In this document: one piece after another, positions 11,500 through 23,168 of the stretch | Layout of the letters: each line of letters begins with the position of its first letter | Numbering within the stretch: position 1 is the first letter of the stretch | NCBI GenBank assembly: GCA_018417955.1 | Contig: JACTVC010000002.1 | Coordinates: 248,001 to 312,000 of the forward strand | Direction of reading: 5' to 3' | From: Laccaria trichodermophora | Taxonomy: Eukaryota; Basidiomycota; Agaricomycetes; Agaricales; Hydnangiaceae | DNA length: 64,000 nucleotides | Position numbers and translations under genes: made by a program | The notes under the pieces: generated by a model | What the model saw: only the letters and a program-made list of their open reading frames with translations | The model's database searches: none | Told to the model about the DNA's origin: nothing

Positions 11500-12770
11500 A
11501 ACTTCTGATTCCCGATTTCTGATCTTTTTTTTTGGTTTCTGATTTTGATCCCGAGTCTGTTGCAGAAAGGTGAGCCGTAAGTAGACTTCAATTGCCCGAC
11601 AACTAACTCACGATGGAGGAGCTCGCGGATGGTCCTGTCCGCCATTCTGTCTTCCGCTATATATACTTCCAAAGACCCAGCTTAATTAACCTATGTATTA
11701 ACCCTGCAAATCAGTTACGCTCACCACAGCCAGCGTGTGCACAGGACAGGACGCGGGACGGAAGCAAATGGCGGTGCCAGCTATTTATATCCCCCATGAG
11801 ATCAAGATCCTCTCGCGCCCCGCACGTTGAGCGAATTCAAATATTCAGGGCTCGCGCACTATCCTTTGAAAATTCCCCATTGTATCACGTACCAAAAATA
11901 AACCTTTTTTTTGAGTCTCACGCCTCGCAGCACTCCCAATTTTACTCCAAGACCCTCCGTTAATGTTGTTCAGCAAATCGCGCATCTTAGACCAACCAAG
12001 CACCTGTACGTGCCTCTTGGCCCTTGGAAAGCGATTTTTTGTCTGAGATAATTAGCGGGAGAGTATAATCTTCTCAAGCCTTTCCACTGATGGCGGTTGG
12101 ATGGCGGTGCAGCTATACGTGATATCAAGATCCGCGTTAGATGGGCTCGCGAAGCACTTACCCTCGAACCTCTCACACCTCACGTCGGTGGTAGGGTCAC
12201 CTCGGGCCTGCGCTTTGGGATGGCTACACATGAGTCATACTTAGCGTTGAGGATGTCGCCGTGATGTGACAACTCAATCTGGAGAGCTCGCCTGTAAAAT
12301 CACATCTACATCACGTAGTATTACTTATAGCATACAATGTACATGATACAAGAGAGGACACCACCATTGTTGATTTCAACCGTAGTCTGCACGCGGCGAG
12401 CCAGGAAGTGATTCTAGGACGAAGTGCGCATCAAACCGAGGCTTGATGTTCCCCTCTCAATGCAACATTTTCCCCGTGCTCTCCAACAAAAATAAGACGC
12501 TCAGGCATCACAAGAAACTTTTTTTTTTTCATGTCGAAACTTTCATTGTCATCAGCGTCGTCAACAATAAATTATAGATAAATATGTATGCAGTGGGTGT
12601 GAGTATATATGCCGAATGCAATGCAAAGAAAAACCTTTTGGCGACTAGCACCCCCCAATTCCCCAAAATAAATAGTCTGAATAAATAAAACCAGAGACGG
12701 CGCAGCCATCCCGAAAAACGTAGCAGCCTCGAACACACAACTTGAAGACCACCCGACCACCAACCCTCAA
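11500..12770. other. Intergenic between tandem type A genes
   Basis: Holds the A1 promoter and leader (to about 11770), the conserved promoter-distal block to 11930, then unrelated DNA to about 12420, then the 3' flank shared with A1 (12430-12770 matches 10200-10260 plus 10560-10869). Repeat borders indicate that the duplicated unit was gene plus both flanks. No gene seen. Confidence 0.5.
11658..11665 (-). promoter_or_regulatory. TATA box of DUF6699-like A1
   Basis: TATATATA followed on the minus strand by GCGGAAGACA, about 160 nt upstream of the A1 start. The same arrangement occurs at A2. Confidence 0.5.
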
Positions 12771-13505
12771 TCACATCGTCCTCAAAACCCAAACATCCCT
12801 CTCCCCCGAACTCGGCACCAATCCAACCCACCATACCTCCCTCCTCAAAAGCTGCACCGCGTATCCCGCATTATACGCCTCCCTGAGCTCCTCCGCAATC
12901 ATACTCACCCTCTGATTCACAGCATCGAGAACATGGGATACCGTGATGACGGCATCATACCTATTCGCGGGAAAGACGATGATAGGTCGGTGCGGGTCGA
13001 AGTCGAGGAATATAGTCAACGACGCAACAGGTGGGTGAACGGCAGCCTCATACCTCCACGCGTCCCGTCCTCGCGAACTGTGTCGTCGCGAAGGACATTC
13101 GGCGAAAGAGGTGGGTGCTCTAATGTTGTACTCGATCCCCGTGACGAGTATCGGGTTGATCTCCACCTCAATAGCAGAGAGGGGCGGCAGTGGGATGGAT
13201 CGTGATCGTGGAAGGGGAGGTGGTACGATCAGGCTTTCGGTAGGGACAGGAGTAGCTGAGCTGCAGCGGGGTCTGCCAAATGGAGGTCTGTGTATGTGAG
13301 ACGGAGGTCTGAATGCGTTGGGGACGGAAGAGGCCCATGGATTTGGGGTGGTAGATGAGGATGAGGATGAGGGTGTTGCGCGTTGTGAGCTTGAGTAAGG
13401 ATGGAAAGACCGAGAATTTTGTTGGAACTCGTCGCGGAATGAACCTGAAACGCGCATCCATTCAGCTCTCGCCTTTGTCCCTGACGCTGGCGTTGACATA
13501 CGCAT
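12771..13505 (-). CDS. DUF6699-like protein, type A (copy A2)
   Basis: Intronless frame of 244 residues, tandem paralogue of A1 in the same orientation. Signature segments: SFHPYSSSQRAT, a linker PNPWASSVPNAF that A1 has lost, VPPPLPRSRSIPLPPL, VEINPILVTGIEYNIRA, SFAECPSRRHSSRGRDAWRY, SLTIFLDFDPHRPIIVFP, VSHVLDAVNQRVSM, GYAVQLLRREVWWVGLVPSS, GERDVWVLRTM. The C-terminal half is nearly identical to A1, which implies a recent duplication or gene conversion. No signal peptide, no membrane segment, no catalytic motif. Confidence 0.77.
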   Translation of the reverse strand: MRMSTPASGTKARAEWMRVSGSFRDEFQQNSRSFHPYSSSQRATPSSSSSSTTPNPWASSVPNAFRPPSHIHRPPFGRPRCSSATPVPTESLIVPPPLPRSRSIPLPPLSAIEVEINPILVTGIEYNIRAPTSFAECPSRRHSSRGRDAWRYEAAVHPPVASLTIFLDFDPHRPIIVFPANRYDAVITVSHVLDAVNQRVSMIAEELREAYNAGYAVQLLRREVWWVGLVPSSGERDVWVLRTM

Positions 13506-14691
13506 AATTTCTGATTTCGGTTTCTGATCTCCGGTTTCTGTTTCTGATTCTGTTGCCGAAAGGTGAGCAAGCTGAAGTAGACTTTAATTGACTGGAAAGT
13601 GACTTACGATGGACTCGGAGAGTTTGTGGATGGTCTTCTCCGCCTTCTTGTCTTCCGCTATATATACTCAGCTCAATTAACCTATTAACCCTGCAAATCA
13701 ATGACGCGTATTTTGCTCACCACAGCCAGCGCTTGCACAGGACGGGACGGGAGCACAGGCATTTCCTGCCATGGTCGTAAGTCGCTACACTGCCACCTGC
13801 CGCTTGAGTAATGGGTACATGGAGGACCGGCATTTGTCGACAAGTTCAAGGTATCTATGGTGGCATGGGTTGAGGGTATGTACTTGGTTGCATTATGGAG
13901 ACAGGTGGGCAGTGGGTAACAACAAGACAAGCTTAATTACGCAGTGTTCTCCACGTCGAATGGTCGTTTTTTGGGTGGGGTTCCGATGCCTTGGTAGAAG
14001 TGTCATGATGATGATGATATGATGTGAGATCGAGAGCAAAAAAGCACCTTATTCAGTACCCTCAGTTCGAGTACCAACCCTTGATGGAGAGCCGGGAAAA
14101 ACATCATCAGACGGCCGTGTGAAGGCGCTTAGTTCGAATTGACGCCCAAGTCTCGCCTTGAGCTGCGCACAGGAGTGACCAGGAGTGAGGCAGCAATGAC
14201 TTTTCAATTAAATTTTATCCGGCGATGTCGGAGAGTTTGTTCTTCCGAAACCGAAGATGTGATGGTGTGATCCGTTTGTACAAGCAGCTCGATCATCGAG
14301 CTTCGAAATCAAGCATGTTGGGAATCGGGACCAGGGAGATAAGTTGCCCTATTGTCGGGTATACATGTATGTTGATGACCAATTTAATGAGATTGTTCGG
14401 GCTTGACGTCTTCATACAGCGCGATAACCCGGATACTCCCTTAGGAGTACCAAGCCAGTGGATAGAACGTCAATAAAAATTGAATCCATACTAATACAAA
14501 GGACAGCAGGAAGGGGTCAGGAGAACGCTATTGGCCATGATGACAATATAGAATGGACAAACGAGGTCGTGAAAAATGCGTGTAACAGTCATCACAGACA
14601 ACCTAAATATATATAAAACTAGAACATCTGTGAAAAGCTATCAACAACGTGTTGACTGAGAGCGTAAAAATTAAGCGCACAACGTAGGTTT
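13506..14691. other. A2 promoter region, then gene-free DNA
   Basis: 13506-13760 is the A2 leader and promoter (third copy of the repeat described at 10283). Beyond it a short ATG microsatellite lies at about 13986-14005. The plus-strand frames at 13771 and 14225 show no family motif. Nothing else supported. Confidence 0.4.
13659..13666 (-). promoter_or_regulatory. TATA box of DUF6699-like A2
   Basis: TATATATA followed by GCGGAAGACAAGAAGG on the minus strand, about 155 nt upstream of the A2 start. Position and flank match A1. Confidence 0.5.
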
Positions 14692-15662
14692 TCATACACC
14701 CGTCAACTGCGCAGAATGGTCCCAAACACGTTGTTGCCCATCCGCTGCGTGAGGAAAACCCCAAGATCCAATGTCGTCGCCCTTTGCATTCCTACGGTTC
14801 ATACCCTTCTCAGCATTCAGAAGGGCAAACAACATATATTCTGCGCAATCTTGAGGCTTTGCAGAGATAAGCCACAGGAATGGGCGCAAAGGGAGCATCA
14901 AAATCGTCAAAAGCCAGCTTGAGGGGTAAAGACCAGGCGTATCAACGGTACCGGGAGAGATATGCGTAAAAGCAATCTCTGGTTCCCGTTTAGCGTATTC
15001 CTATAGGTGATTTTGTCAGTTGAGTCGGGGGTGAAAAAAAAAAAGAGACAAACGGCGATCATGTAGTCGTTGTAACTAATCGTTTGCATCATCGCCTTCA
15101 GCGCGGTATACCTCTTCTTCAACCCCAGATCCTCCACATCAACTTCCCAGCCCACGCCAGCGCCCAATATGGTCAGGACACTAGCATCCTCTCCCGCCTC
15201 CTTGGCCTTGCGCAAAGAAGGTAAAAGGTCATGGATGATAGCCCACCTAGAGTAATACCTCGACGCCATCTTCTTATCGATCCCTTCTTGCGTCTCCTCC
15301 CTTCCAGTCAAAGCAAACACACCAGCAGATAATACAAGAAAGTTGATCTTTGGCAATCTCTCCGAGAGCTCTTTGCACGCGGCGTGAACGTTCTTCATCA
15401 ACGTCACATCGCACGCCATGAACTCATACTTGGACCCAGCAGCGTCAGAGGCCATGGGTATAGGGAGACTGGCAATGATGGCGTCTGCCGCTGTCTTGTT
15501 GCGGGCAACAATGACGATGTGAACGCGGCCTTTGAGGTACTCCGCTAGTGTCTCAGTTATAGCTTGGCCGATCCCTGAGGTTCCCCCGAATATCACGGCC
15601 ACTGGGAGATACGATGGACAGTAGCCAGCATTCGAGGTCTTTGCGGCTGCAAGAGTGGGCAT
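14692..15662 (-). CDS. Short-chain dehydrogenase/reductase (SDR), copy 1
   Basis: Exon 1 is 15662-15054, a 53-nt GT-AG intron follows, and exon 2 is 15000-14692 (TGA). The NAD(P)-binding Rossmann motif GGTSGIGQAI (TGxxxGIG type) lies near residue 27. ARN, CDVTLM and VLSAGVFALTG mark the following strands. YTALK fits the YxxxK catalytic pair, with the likely catalytic Ser upstream. Exon 2 gives EPEIAFTHISPGTVDTPGL, the usual PG segment after the active site, then a hydrophobic stretch SSWLLTILMLPLRPFLWLIS. At about 305 residues it is a normal size for a classical SDR. Substrate unknown. It is a tandem paralogue of the gene at 16708, with the same intron position. Confidence 0.85.
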
Positions 15663-16707
15663 TTTGAAAGATGTAGAGAAAAGAACCTGTACGTCGCAAC
15701 ACGAATTCTTGATGCTTTGACTGCCGCGTCGTTCCGCGACGCGTCACACGGCAAGTCAGGCACCGTCACGTGACGATAAGACGCGTTGATCACGCGCCGT
15801 TAACACCTCAGAACAGCGATGTAGAAAGGCACTAGAGATGGCGAGAGTTGGGCTAGTAACGTCCTCGTAGATTTTTATTGGCCCAAGTATACTGGCGCAA
15901 GAAGCATGAACTCTCTTAGAACATGACGCCGAAAGTCATAAAGAATAACCCGAACCTTAATGGAGAAATATCCTATGGAGCAAATAGACGTTCCTTCGTT
16001 CGAGTTTCAAGGCTCGAACAGTCCGACTTCCCAACTGCGGAGAGCGATAGCGGATACAGCCGAGGCGTCTTTATTGGCGTCTCTGCACGGGCGACGAGAT
16101 ATTCCTGGGAACAAGGTGTGACTCCAAGAGAAGCAGTGCGATCGAAACAACGGCCAGAGTTAGATTTGCCCAGCCGATGTCTCTGAGGTTTGGAACATCG
16201 TCAGGTTGCCGACATCCCCAGAGAGCGCTCCTGTGATGGCCGTTTCCAAACGTTTCAATTTCTAGGTCTTCATGTGAAGGGCTTGGAAAATACGTGAATA
16301 CCTGGGGTTGGTAGGTACTCACTTCCGAGTATAATATTCGGAAGAACTCGATCGATAAAATATCAATGAAGTTGGGAAAACTTTGTCGCCAGAAATACCG
16401 ACGGGTAATAGAGTTTGGAGTGACATTCTGGCATCCCAGCAAACCTACAATAAAAAGCACAGAAAATCTGCAGCAAATCAATCAACAATATGACGGCTTG
16501 AGGCATACAATACGTTACAAAAGGTGCAAACGAAAAGAAAGAAAGAAAGAGTCGAAAGAGGCAGTAGGATATAGTGGTGAGCAAGTTCCCATAAGCCCAC
16601 AAAAGAACCCGAAGAAGAATCTGCGACAAGTAAAAGGGGGTTAACGCCACGACAGTTTGATGAGTGAAACATACCTTGATAAAACGAAGGTAGCGGCCAA
16701 CACATTC
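15663..16707. other. Intergenic between SDR paralogues
   Basis: Minus-strand frames at 16071-16481 and 16363-16650 contain hydrophobic runs (for example LAVVSIALLLL and CLFRLFLSFFSF) and could be pieces of a small membrane-protein gene, but they do not splice into one clean model. A GAAA microsatellite lies near 16533-16550. Confidence 0.3.
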
Positions 16708-17679
16708 TTATACAGTGGTCAGCTCTACAGAGTGATCCCAAAGGCGCTGTTGACCATCCGCTGCTTGAGGGAAGCCTTTGGTTCCGATATCGTCACCCTT
16801 CGCGTTCCTACGATTCATGCCCTTCTCGGCATTGAGCAGGGCAAATAACATGTACTCCGCGCAGTCTTCAGGCTTCGTAGAGATAAGCCAGAGAATAGGG
16901 CGCAGAGGCAGCATCAGGATAGTCAAGAGCCAGCTTGACGGACGAAAGGCAGGAGTATCCACGGTACCAGGATAGATATGCGTAAAGGCAATCTCTGGTT
17001 CACGTTTGGCATATTCCTGAAGGCTTTTCCGTCAGTAATATATATGATAGAAAGAGACGAAATGACACACGGCAATCATAAGATCATTGTAACTGATCGT
17101 CTGCGTCATTGCCTTCAACCCGCTATACCCCTTCTTCAAACCCAAATCCTCCAAATCGACCTCCGGGCCCATACCAGCGCCCAAAATGGACAGGACGCTA
17201 GCATCCTCTCCCGCCTCCTTGGCCTTGCGCAAGGAGGGCAGAAGACCATTGATTATGGCCCACCTAGAGTAATACCTCGAAGCCATCTTCTTATCAATTC
17301 CTTCCTCCGTTTCCTCCCTTCCAGTGAAGGCAAACACCCCAGCAGATAGCACAAGAAAGTTGATCTTAGGCAGTCTCTCCGAGAGCTCTCTGCACGCGGC
17401 GTGAACACCCTTCATCAGCGTCACGTCACACGCCATGAACTCGTACTTGGACCCAGGAGCTTCGGAATCAGCGGGTTTGGGAAGACTGGCGATGATGTTG
17501 TCTGCTGCTGCCTTGTTGCGGGCAACGATGACGAGGTGTACTCGGCCTTTGAGGTACTCGGCAAGTGTCTGAGTTATAGCTTGGCCGATCCCTGAGGTTC
17601 CTCCAAATATCACGGCCACTGGGAGATACGACGGACAGTAGCCAGCATTCGAGGTCTTTGCGGCTGCAAGAGTGGGCAT
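16708..17679 (-). CDS. Short-chain dehydrogenase/reductase (SDR), copy 2
   Basis: Start MPTLAAAKTSNAG at ATG 17679, identical to copy 1; an upstream in-frame ATG at 17727 is not shared and was not chosen. Exon 1 17679-17071, intron 54 nt, exon 2 17016-16708. It has GGTSGIGQAI, CDVTLMKGVHAAC, VLSAGVFAFTG, the YSGLK version of YxxxK, and exon 2 with TPAFRPSSWLL and NAEKGMNRRNAKGDDIG. The two copies are alike along the whole length, so both flanks of the active site are kept. Minor alterations in the linker (KPADSEAPGSK against PMASDAAGSK) are neutral-looking. Probably a NAD(P)H-dependent oxidoreductase of secondary or lipid metabolism; not determined. Confidence 0.85.
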
Positions 17680-18621
17680 TATGAGAGGAAGATGTTGGTT
17701 CAGTGATGTCACGCTTGGTCTGTGCATTGTGTAATGTCACATCACGTTTTGCCTTTAGAAACGTGTTGAACCAACGTTGAACAACCTGGACACATGAAAA
17801 AGCTTAGACGAAAAGCCTGGCCCTCTGCTAGCTAGTCTATACATCGCTTTTTTCACTGATTTTTGTATGTTGCGTAAGCTCGACTAAGCGTAGCTCTCGA
17901 AAAAATAAAGGCAAACTCATTGCAAACTCATGCCATTCATGAACTTGTAACAATTTATACTAAATTATAGTCTTGATTGCAAGGAGGTTATAAAAGCCTA
18001 TTCGATTATGCATTCTGCGGAAGGCTAGTCTCACAACGTATCGAGTCGTATCTGTGTACTGTACACTGTTCATAAGGGTGCCGTGAGTCGTGTCTCGTAT
18101 AGAAATTGTCTATGTCAGAGTATTAACTGTACAAGAGTAGGTGGAGGAAGATGAAGGGGAAGAATAGGAGCGAGGTGATAAGAATAACGAAAAGTCCATA
18201 CCACGGCAATGCATGATAACACATTTGGCGGTATGGTAACGGGACGGTGCTCGTAACAGCACCGTTTCCAAAGACAGCAAGGTCTGATGCCAAAGAGGAC
18301 ACGTATGTGCGGTACATAGCGTGCCGCTTAGCGGGTATAGGTCCACGGGGGGTACATTCGTCGCGCAAGGTCAAATCCATTGGGTCAGGGTCGAATCCAG
18401 CAGAAAAGCGAAGAGAAAAGATTCTTCATAGATGGACGAGAGCGAGATGAAGCCTTCGATACATATGGGTAATGATCGCCGCCGTCGAAGGACGGTTGGG
18501 GATAGATTGCCGGAGCGAAGGGAGGAGGAGCCGGAGGTGCATAAACTTGAGATTGTTCACCGGTGCTAACAGGGTGCCTCGAATCGTAACGATAACCAGA
18601 ACTCGAGGGGAGGTTCGCAGG
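17680..18621. other. Intergenic
   Basis: AT-rich 17850-18010, then about 600 nt of 3' flank of the next minus-strand gene. No gene recognised. Confidence 0.35.
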
Positions 18622-19317
18622 TCATGTAACGCTGAGCCGCCACACGTCTGGTCCACGGCTTGTCGTAGCCAATCCCCAGAACTTCGTCTTTCCCATGAGG
18701 AAATCAACGCGTTTCATCCCTCCGCGTTTCTCCTGTTCGTATGCTTGGCTGTTGTGGTGCCTGCGGTATCGCTGCTCGTATGCCCGAGTAGCTTTGCGCC
18801 CGTCATGTGAGCTGAGCGAGCTGAACTCGGCAGATGTAATGTTCTTCTGCAGTGCACGGTACACGCTGTCCAGCACATCTCCAAAGGTGACATAAGAGCG
18901 GTTGGACGCGGGGACACTGATAGTCCATGGCAAGTGTTCAAAGATGATGCTCAGTTTCCTGAGCGGAGGAGATGAAGCTGGTTCCGCGAACACGCGGCTG
19001 GAGATGCGATGGTGGTGATGATCATGAACATAGGATGGGTGATCCATGAGATCATAATTGATAGCCGGAGCGGATGATAATTCAAGGTACAGATGGATGC
19101 GCACCCGGGCCGGTGACTTAGAGGGATATGGTGCCAAGGCTTGTTTGTTGGAGTAAGAAACGATGTATGGCGACGGACCCGGAAGGGATTGGTATAGATT
19201 GGGAGGCGTTAACACTGCCGCTGAAGAGGCGGGAGAGAGTTCATTGTAGGATAATGCAGGAGTGGGAGGGGCGTGAACCGTGGTGGTTCGAGAGAACCTG
19301 ACGTGTTTGCCTGGCAT
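18622..19317 (-). CDS. DUF6699-like protein, type B (copy B1)
   Basis: Intronless, 231 residues. The start MPGKHVRFSRTTTVHAPPTP is shared with B4 (MPGKHVHF). Core: APAINYDLMDHPSY, FAEPASSPPLRKLSIIFEHL, PWTISVPASN, SYVTFGDVLDSVYRALQKNI, YEQRYRRHHN, MKRVDFLMGKTKFWGLATTS, ending GPDVWRLSVT. These match the DUF6699 hallmarks as I know them: PA.PP..L.I...PW.I.V, VTVGDVL..IY.AL, RVDFL.G...F.GL and GPDVW.L. No signal peptide or membrane span; probably intracellular. The reaction or partner is unknown for the family. Confidence 0.85.
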   Translation of the reverse strand: MPGKHVRFSRTTTVHAPPTPALSYNELSPASSAAVLTPPNLYQSLPGPSPYIVSYSNKQALAPYPSKSPARVRIHLYLELSSAPAINYDLMDHPSYVHDHHHHRISSRVFAEPASSPPLRKLSIIFEHLPWTISVPASNRSYVTFGDVLDSVYRALQKNITSAEFSSLSSHDGRKATRAYEQRYRRHHNSQAYEQEKRGGMKRVDFLMGKTKFWGLATTSRGPDVWRLSVT

Positions 19318-19415
19318 TGGGTAGTCAAATAGAGTGTGTTATCAAAAGAGTTGGGGTGTCGATAAATAAGCTCGAAAGAAGGTAGGGAATATCGTTTCCA
19401 CGTCCACTGTACGCG

Positions 19416-19422
19416 TTATATA
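19416..19422 (-). promoter_or_regulatory. TATA box of DUF6699-like B1
   Basis: TATATAA on the minus strand, about 100 nt upstream of the B1 start codon, within GATGTCTATATAACGCG. Confidence 0.5.
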
Positions 19423-22400
19423 GACATCGCGTTGAGGAAATGACTCACGTGGGCTGTACGGCCCCAACTAGTACTTAGTAGGAAAAATAAACCCCCTGAG
19501 CAGCCTAAATCCGTCTTCTTCTTCGGGACGGGGACGTGATAAGAAAGTAACTATGTCATCGTCATGTCGAATTTTTCTATTACCTGGAAACCCCAAGCCG
19601 AAATGCTGTGAACGTGGAATCCATGCGACCTCCACGGTGAATACATCAGTAGTACAAGAGCAGAGGGAGAGAGAAACGATGTCCAGCACTCCGGAATGGA
19701 GGCAGCTGCGCTTGGTGAGTGTGCTGATGTTTCCCAAAAGCACTGCAAATACAAGACCTTGCAAGCGTCATTTACACTTGGCGGCCTTCTCAGGCGCGAT
19801 AACGCCATAAGAAAGACGCCCAGAACTCGCTTAACAGCATTAGGAGGGGCTCAACAACATTTCGGAAAGAAACGGATGGAAAGACGGGAGCTAAGTACAC
19901 GCTGGGAAGTTTGTAGTGTGAGAGTTTTTTCGTTTTGAATGTGATCTGAGAAAGGTGAAGACGATCCTCAGAGGATTGTTTAGAAGCGGTGCCACGGGCG
20001 CAGCCTTGCCGATAAACGCCACAGCTTTTCCAGGTTTTAGCGCCTATCTTCATTCTGGGTGGTGCTGCGCGTCCTTAATAGAGGTGCGTAGCCTCGTGTC
20101 TCAGGTTGACTCGTCGCTCGGAGGCGGGACACTTTAATGAAATTATGAATGGACGGAGTGGTACCAGGGATAAGAGAGATAAGACGCACAGAAAGAACAA
20201 CTGGCAACGTTTCTCTGAGACCCCATGATTCACCTCCCCAGTTCGGAAAGTGGACGGAAAGCGGGATTGGAGCGTGATGGTCAGTTTCTGTACGCTGACG
20301 GACATACATGTCCACGCACACCTTCTGGACCAAAGAGGGCAACTCCAATTTTGTTTATGAAGGTGGTGTAAAAAGGTGTAAACAAGCGCCAACTTTCCGA
20401 CGGCATGATGTCACACAAAATCACATGTCAAAAGAGTGCGATTGCGTGTCAACTTGAGCTCAGCTCCAAGGTCTCTTCAAACCCGCTTGGGGACGAAAAA
20501 ATAAGTATGAAAGTTCTGTGGTGTTTGGCCACTACCTCTTTTCAAATTTCTCGAACCCTCCTAGTAGTCAGATACTAACCCAACGACAAACGTGGCAATA
20601 AACCTCCAAAAATTTAGCTCTGGTTATCAGAATTTACAGAACAGTCAATGATAAAGGAGTCAGGATTGATATGATTGTGGGGAAAGAGGCGATGACTCGT
20701 GCCTAGTACACGGACATCTCGTCCCGCTTAATCAATCAAGAGTTGATTGACTTTTTTTTACTTCCTGGCCCTTAGTGGGGTGATTCGTGAATTACTAAAA
20801 GGCATTGCAAACTAATCAGACGGGGATTTTCTCCCGTTCTCAAAATAGTCGCACCTGTACAACATCTAGCAGCTTCTATTGAAATTACTGCCGACATCCC
20901 CGTACCCTGTATACGGCTACGGCTTTGACGAGTTTCTAATTCCTCTTTTATTTTACTTCTAATGAAAATTTATCTCTAATGAAGGTTGTCAGGAAATCGA
21001 GGTACAATGAAGAAGTCAAGGTCAACGTACGGGCTGTATTTAATAAGTACTCTACAGTGGAGGTAAAATTCATCCCGCCAAGACATAATTGCAGCTGGAC
21101 TGTACTTTCTTTTTTCACTCGTAGTAGAGTTACCGCCAGTAAGTTCATACCCCAATTTTCTTTGACCGTTCTAGGGTCCGTACATACCTCCGCTCCAAGA
21201 ACAGTTTGTGAAATAAACCAGCGTCGCCAGTTGCTTGGACACTAATACCCCGACTTGCCGTTAGAGTAAATCCGACTCCAAGCGCTAATCAAGCATGACC
21301 ACAATCACCTGCTTTGATTACGAGAGGTGTCCCTTATTCAGCTAGGCGATGCTCTTTACAAATGCGCGTGATAGTGCGCGTTGTAGAAACCGCTGCGTGA
21401 GAGGCTAGTAGATAGCTGCGCAAGTCGAAGATAACGTTGCGTGGGTGCTAGATAACGCTACGGCGTGTGCGTGTTAGATCGATTCAACTGAGCACCTGTG
21501 CGGTATGCTTACTATTCAAGCGCTAGATGACGCCGTGACAGCGCACCCCAAAGTATCCCATAGTTTAAGTGGCGGGGTCAAGCGATTCAATGGGGTAGAT
21601 CATCATATTTTCACTGTACATGTAACACACGATCGCGTAGGAGGGTAAGCAAATAGAAGAGCATAAAAACCACGCGGGGCCGAGAACGGGGCGCCCTCGC
21701 GTAATACTTCTGAGAGTGCGCGTGAGGTCGAATTACGGGCCATACCGCGCTCCACTTACATTAAAGTATAAATATCAGTCGAACTGAGGTGATACCTCAG
21801 TACTTTGTGATGACCAAAGTTTCCCCGTGATCAGTCGGGATCAAGTGCTGAGCAAGTTCTTTGAACTTTCCTTGTGAGCGCGTGTCCAGCTGAACCATGA
21901 GAAGGCGCTTGAGGAATCGAGAATAATCTCCGGGAAGCCGATATTTTTCCCGCCACAAATAAAAAAGACTACTTGAAAGAGATGGGGTTTGCATAGCCAA
22001 GGTTGCGGAATTGTAGCGCCCAAATAATGATAGAAAGAGGGTGGGCGTTACTGGACTTAATAGTAACAATAACTCACGGACCGCCAAGGAACGCGCCCAT
22101 CCATATATGATATGCCCTCCAACAAGTCCACCGTTTCCATCTCGATTTGTTCACATGTTCCCAAGGCGAAGGAAGAACGACGTATCCAAGTTGTGGTCCC
22201 AACCAAGTCTTTGGCAACAGCATTTCACGGCATTTCCCATTGCGTACTTCCGCCGAGCCAGGCACTCCAACTTACAAAGGACTCGGACAAGACGGGTTGA
22301 CCTTTTTTTTGAAAAGTAGTAGACAATGAGACATCTCAAAGACATCTCGGCGCTGTTGAAATCTACTTCTTGTTCAACAATCTTATCTAAGTAAATCTCA

Positions 22401-22797
22401 TCCCGCGAAAGATGACCTTGGCAGATCTCACAAGGTGTTTTTTCCCAGGCTCACCAATCTATCAGCACAGCTCACTGAGATTCGTAAACGTCACAGGGTA
22501 TCGGCAAAGGTTGGGCAAAGGGTATTTGGGTACACTACACTACTCTACGATCCTACTACAATTACAATTATGCTAGATGGCTAGATGGTCTATAGGGGAA
22601 TCGGCCGAACTTGAAAGCGAGGGGTAAATTAACCAATAATGTATCCGTTCTTTTGTGAGTGACGACGAGCAGGGAAAAGCAGACCCACGAAGTGGCTGCT
22701 AATCGCGCTGCTGACGATATATATTGCACGCTGCGCAATGTCGATGGCCTGTGCGCAGAGTGCGGTTCGAAGATTTGCTCGAACCGTGCGATTCGAA

Positions 22798-23018
22798 GGT
22801 GGTGCTTCGAGGTCTTGTCATGGTGATGCTGCCGAGAAGAAAACGACGCCGCAATGATGAGAAGTGGTGCTAGGGGGGTGAGGTCGAAAGGCATCCTTCA
22901 AGGTCTTGTCAGGGTTGTGCTTTTGAGAAATAAATAACGAAAAGCTTGTCGTCGGCGGGAGGTCCGAATGTGTCCTCCAAGAAGGCGTCAGGGCGGTGCT
23001 GTTAGAAAGTAGATGACG
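22798..23018. repeat. Three degenerate direct repeats of about 50-80 nt
   Basis: Units begin near 22798, 22880 and 22959. Common skeleton: GAGGTC(C)GAA, TCCT(T/C)CAAG, (TTGTC/GCGTC)AGGG, GTGCT, TGAGAAA or AGAAAG, then AACG or GACG. Divergence is high, so this is an old minisatellite beside the B2 3' end. Confidence 0.5.
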
Positions 23019-23168
23019 CCACGAGGAAGAGGATCGTGGTGGGTTGTAATAACGAAGGCTCCGTAATGCTGGCTGGGTGGCGAAAACATGGGACGAAGGG
23101 GGGGAAGAAGTACGATCATGATCGAACAACACCACGAGGACGGGTGCCGGGCAACTCAAGCATCCGCC

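Larger units (their letters stand above)
19318..23168. other. Gene-poor interval with decayed repeats at its right end
   Basis: 3.8 kb without a supported gene. The minus-strand frames at 21797-22087 and 22074-22265 could be exon relics but match nothing I know. 21360-21540 is denser in CG and contains loosely repeated GCTAGAT-ACG words. 22798-23018 is a degenerate repeat described separately. 20741-20765 has a small hairpin followed by seven T. Confidence 0.35.

Noticed and set aside
16071..16741. A small multi-span membrane-protein gene between the SDR copies
   Set aside because: Hydrophobic frames exist but do not join with valid introns, and no family motif is present.
20741..20768. Hairpin AATCAATCAAGAGTTGATTGACT followed by seven T, resembling an intrinsic terminator
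   Set aside because: Bacterial-type terminators have no role in a basidiomycete nucleus, and no gene ends here. Probably chance or a weak pol III stop.
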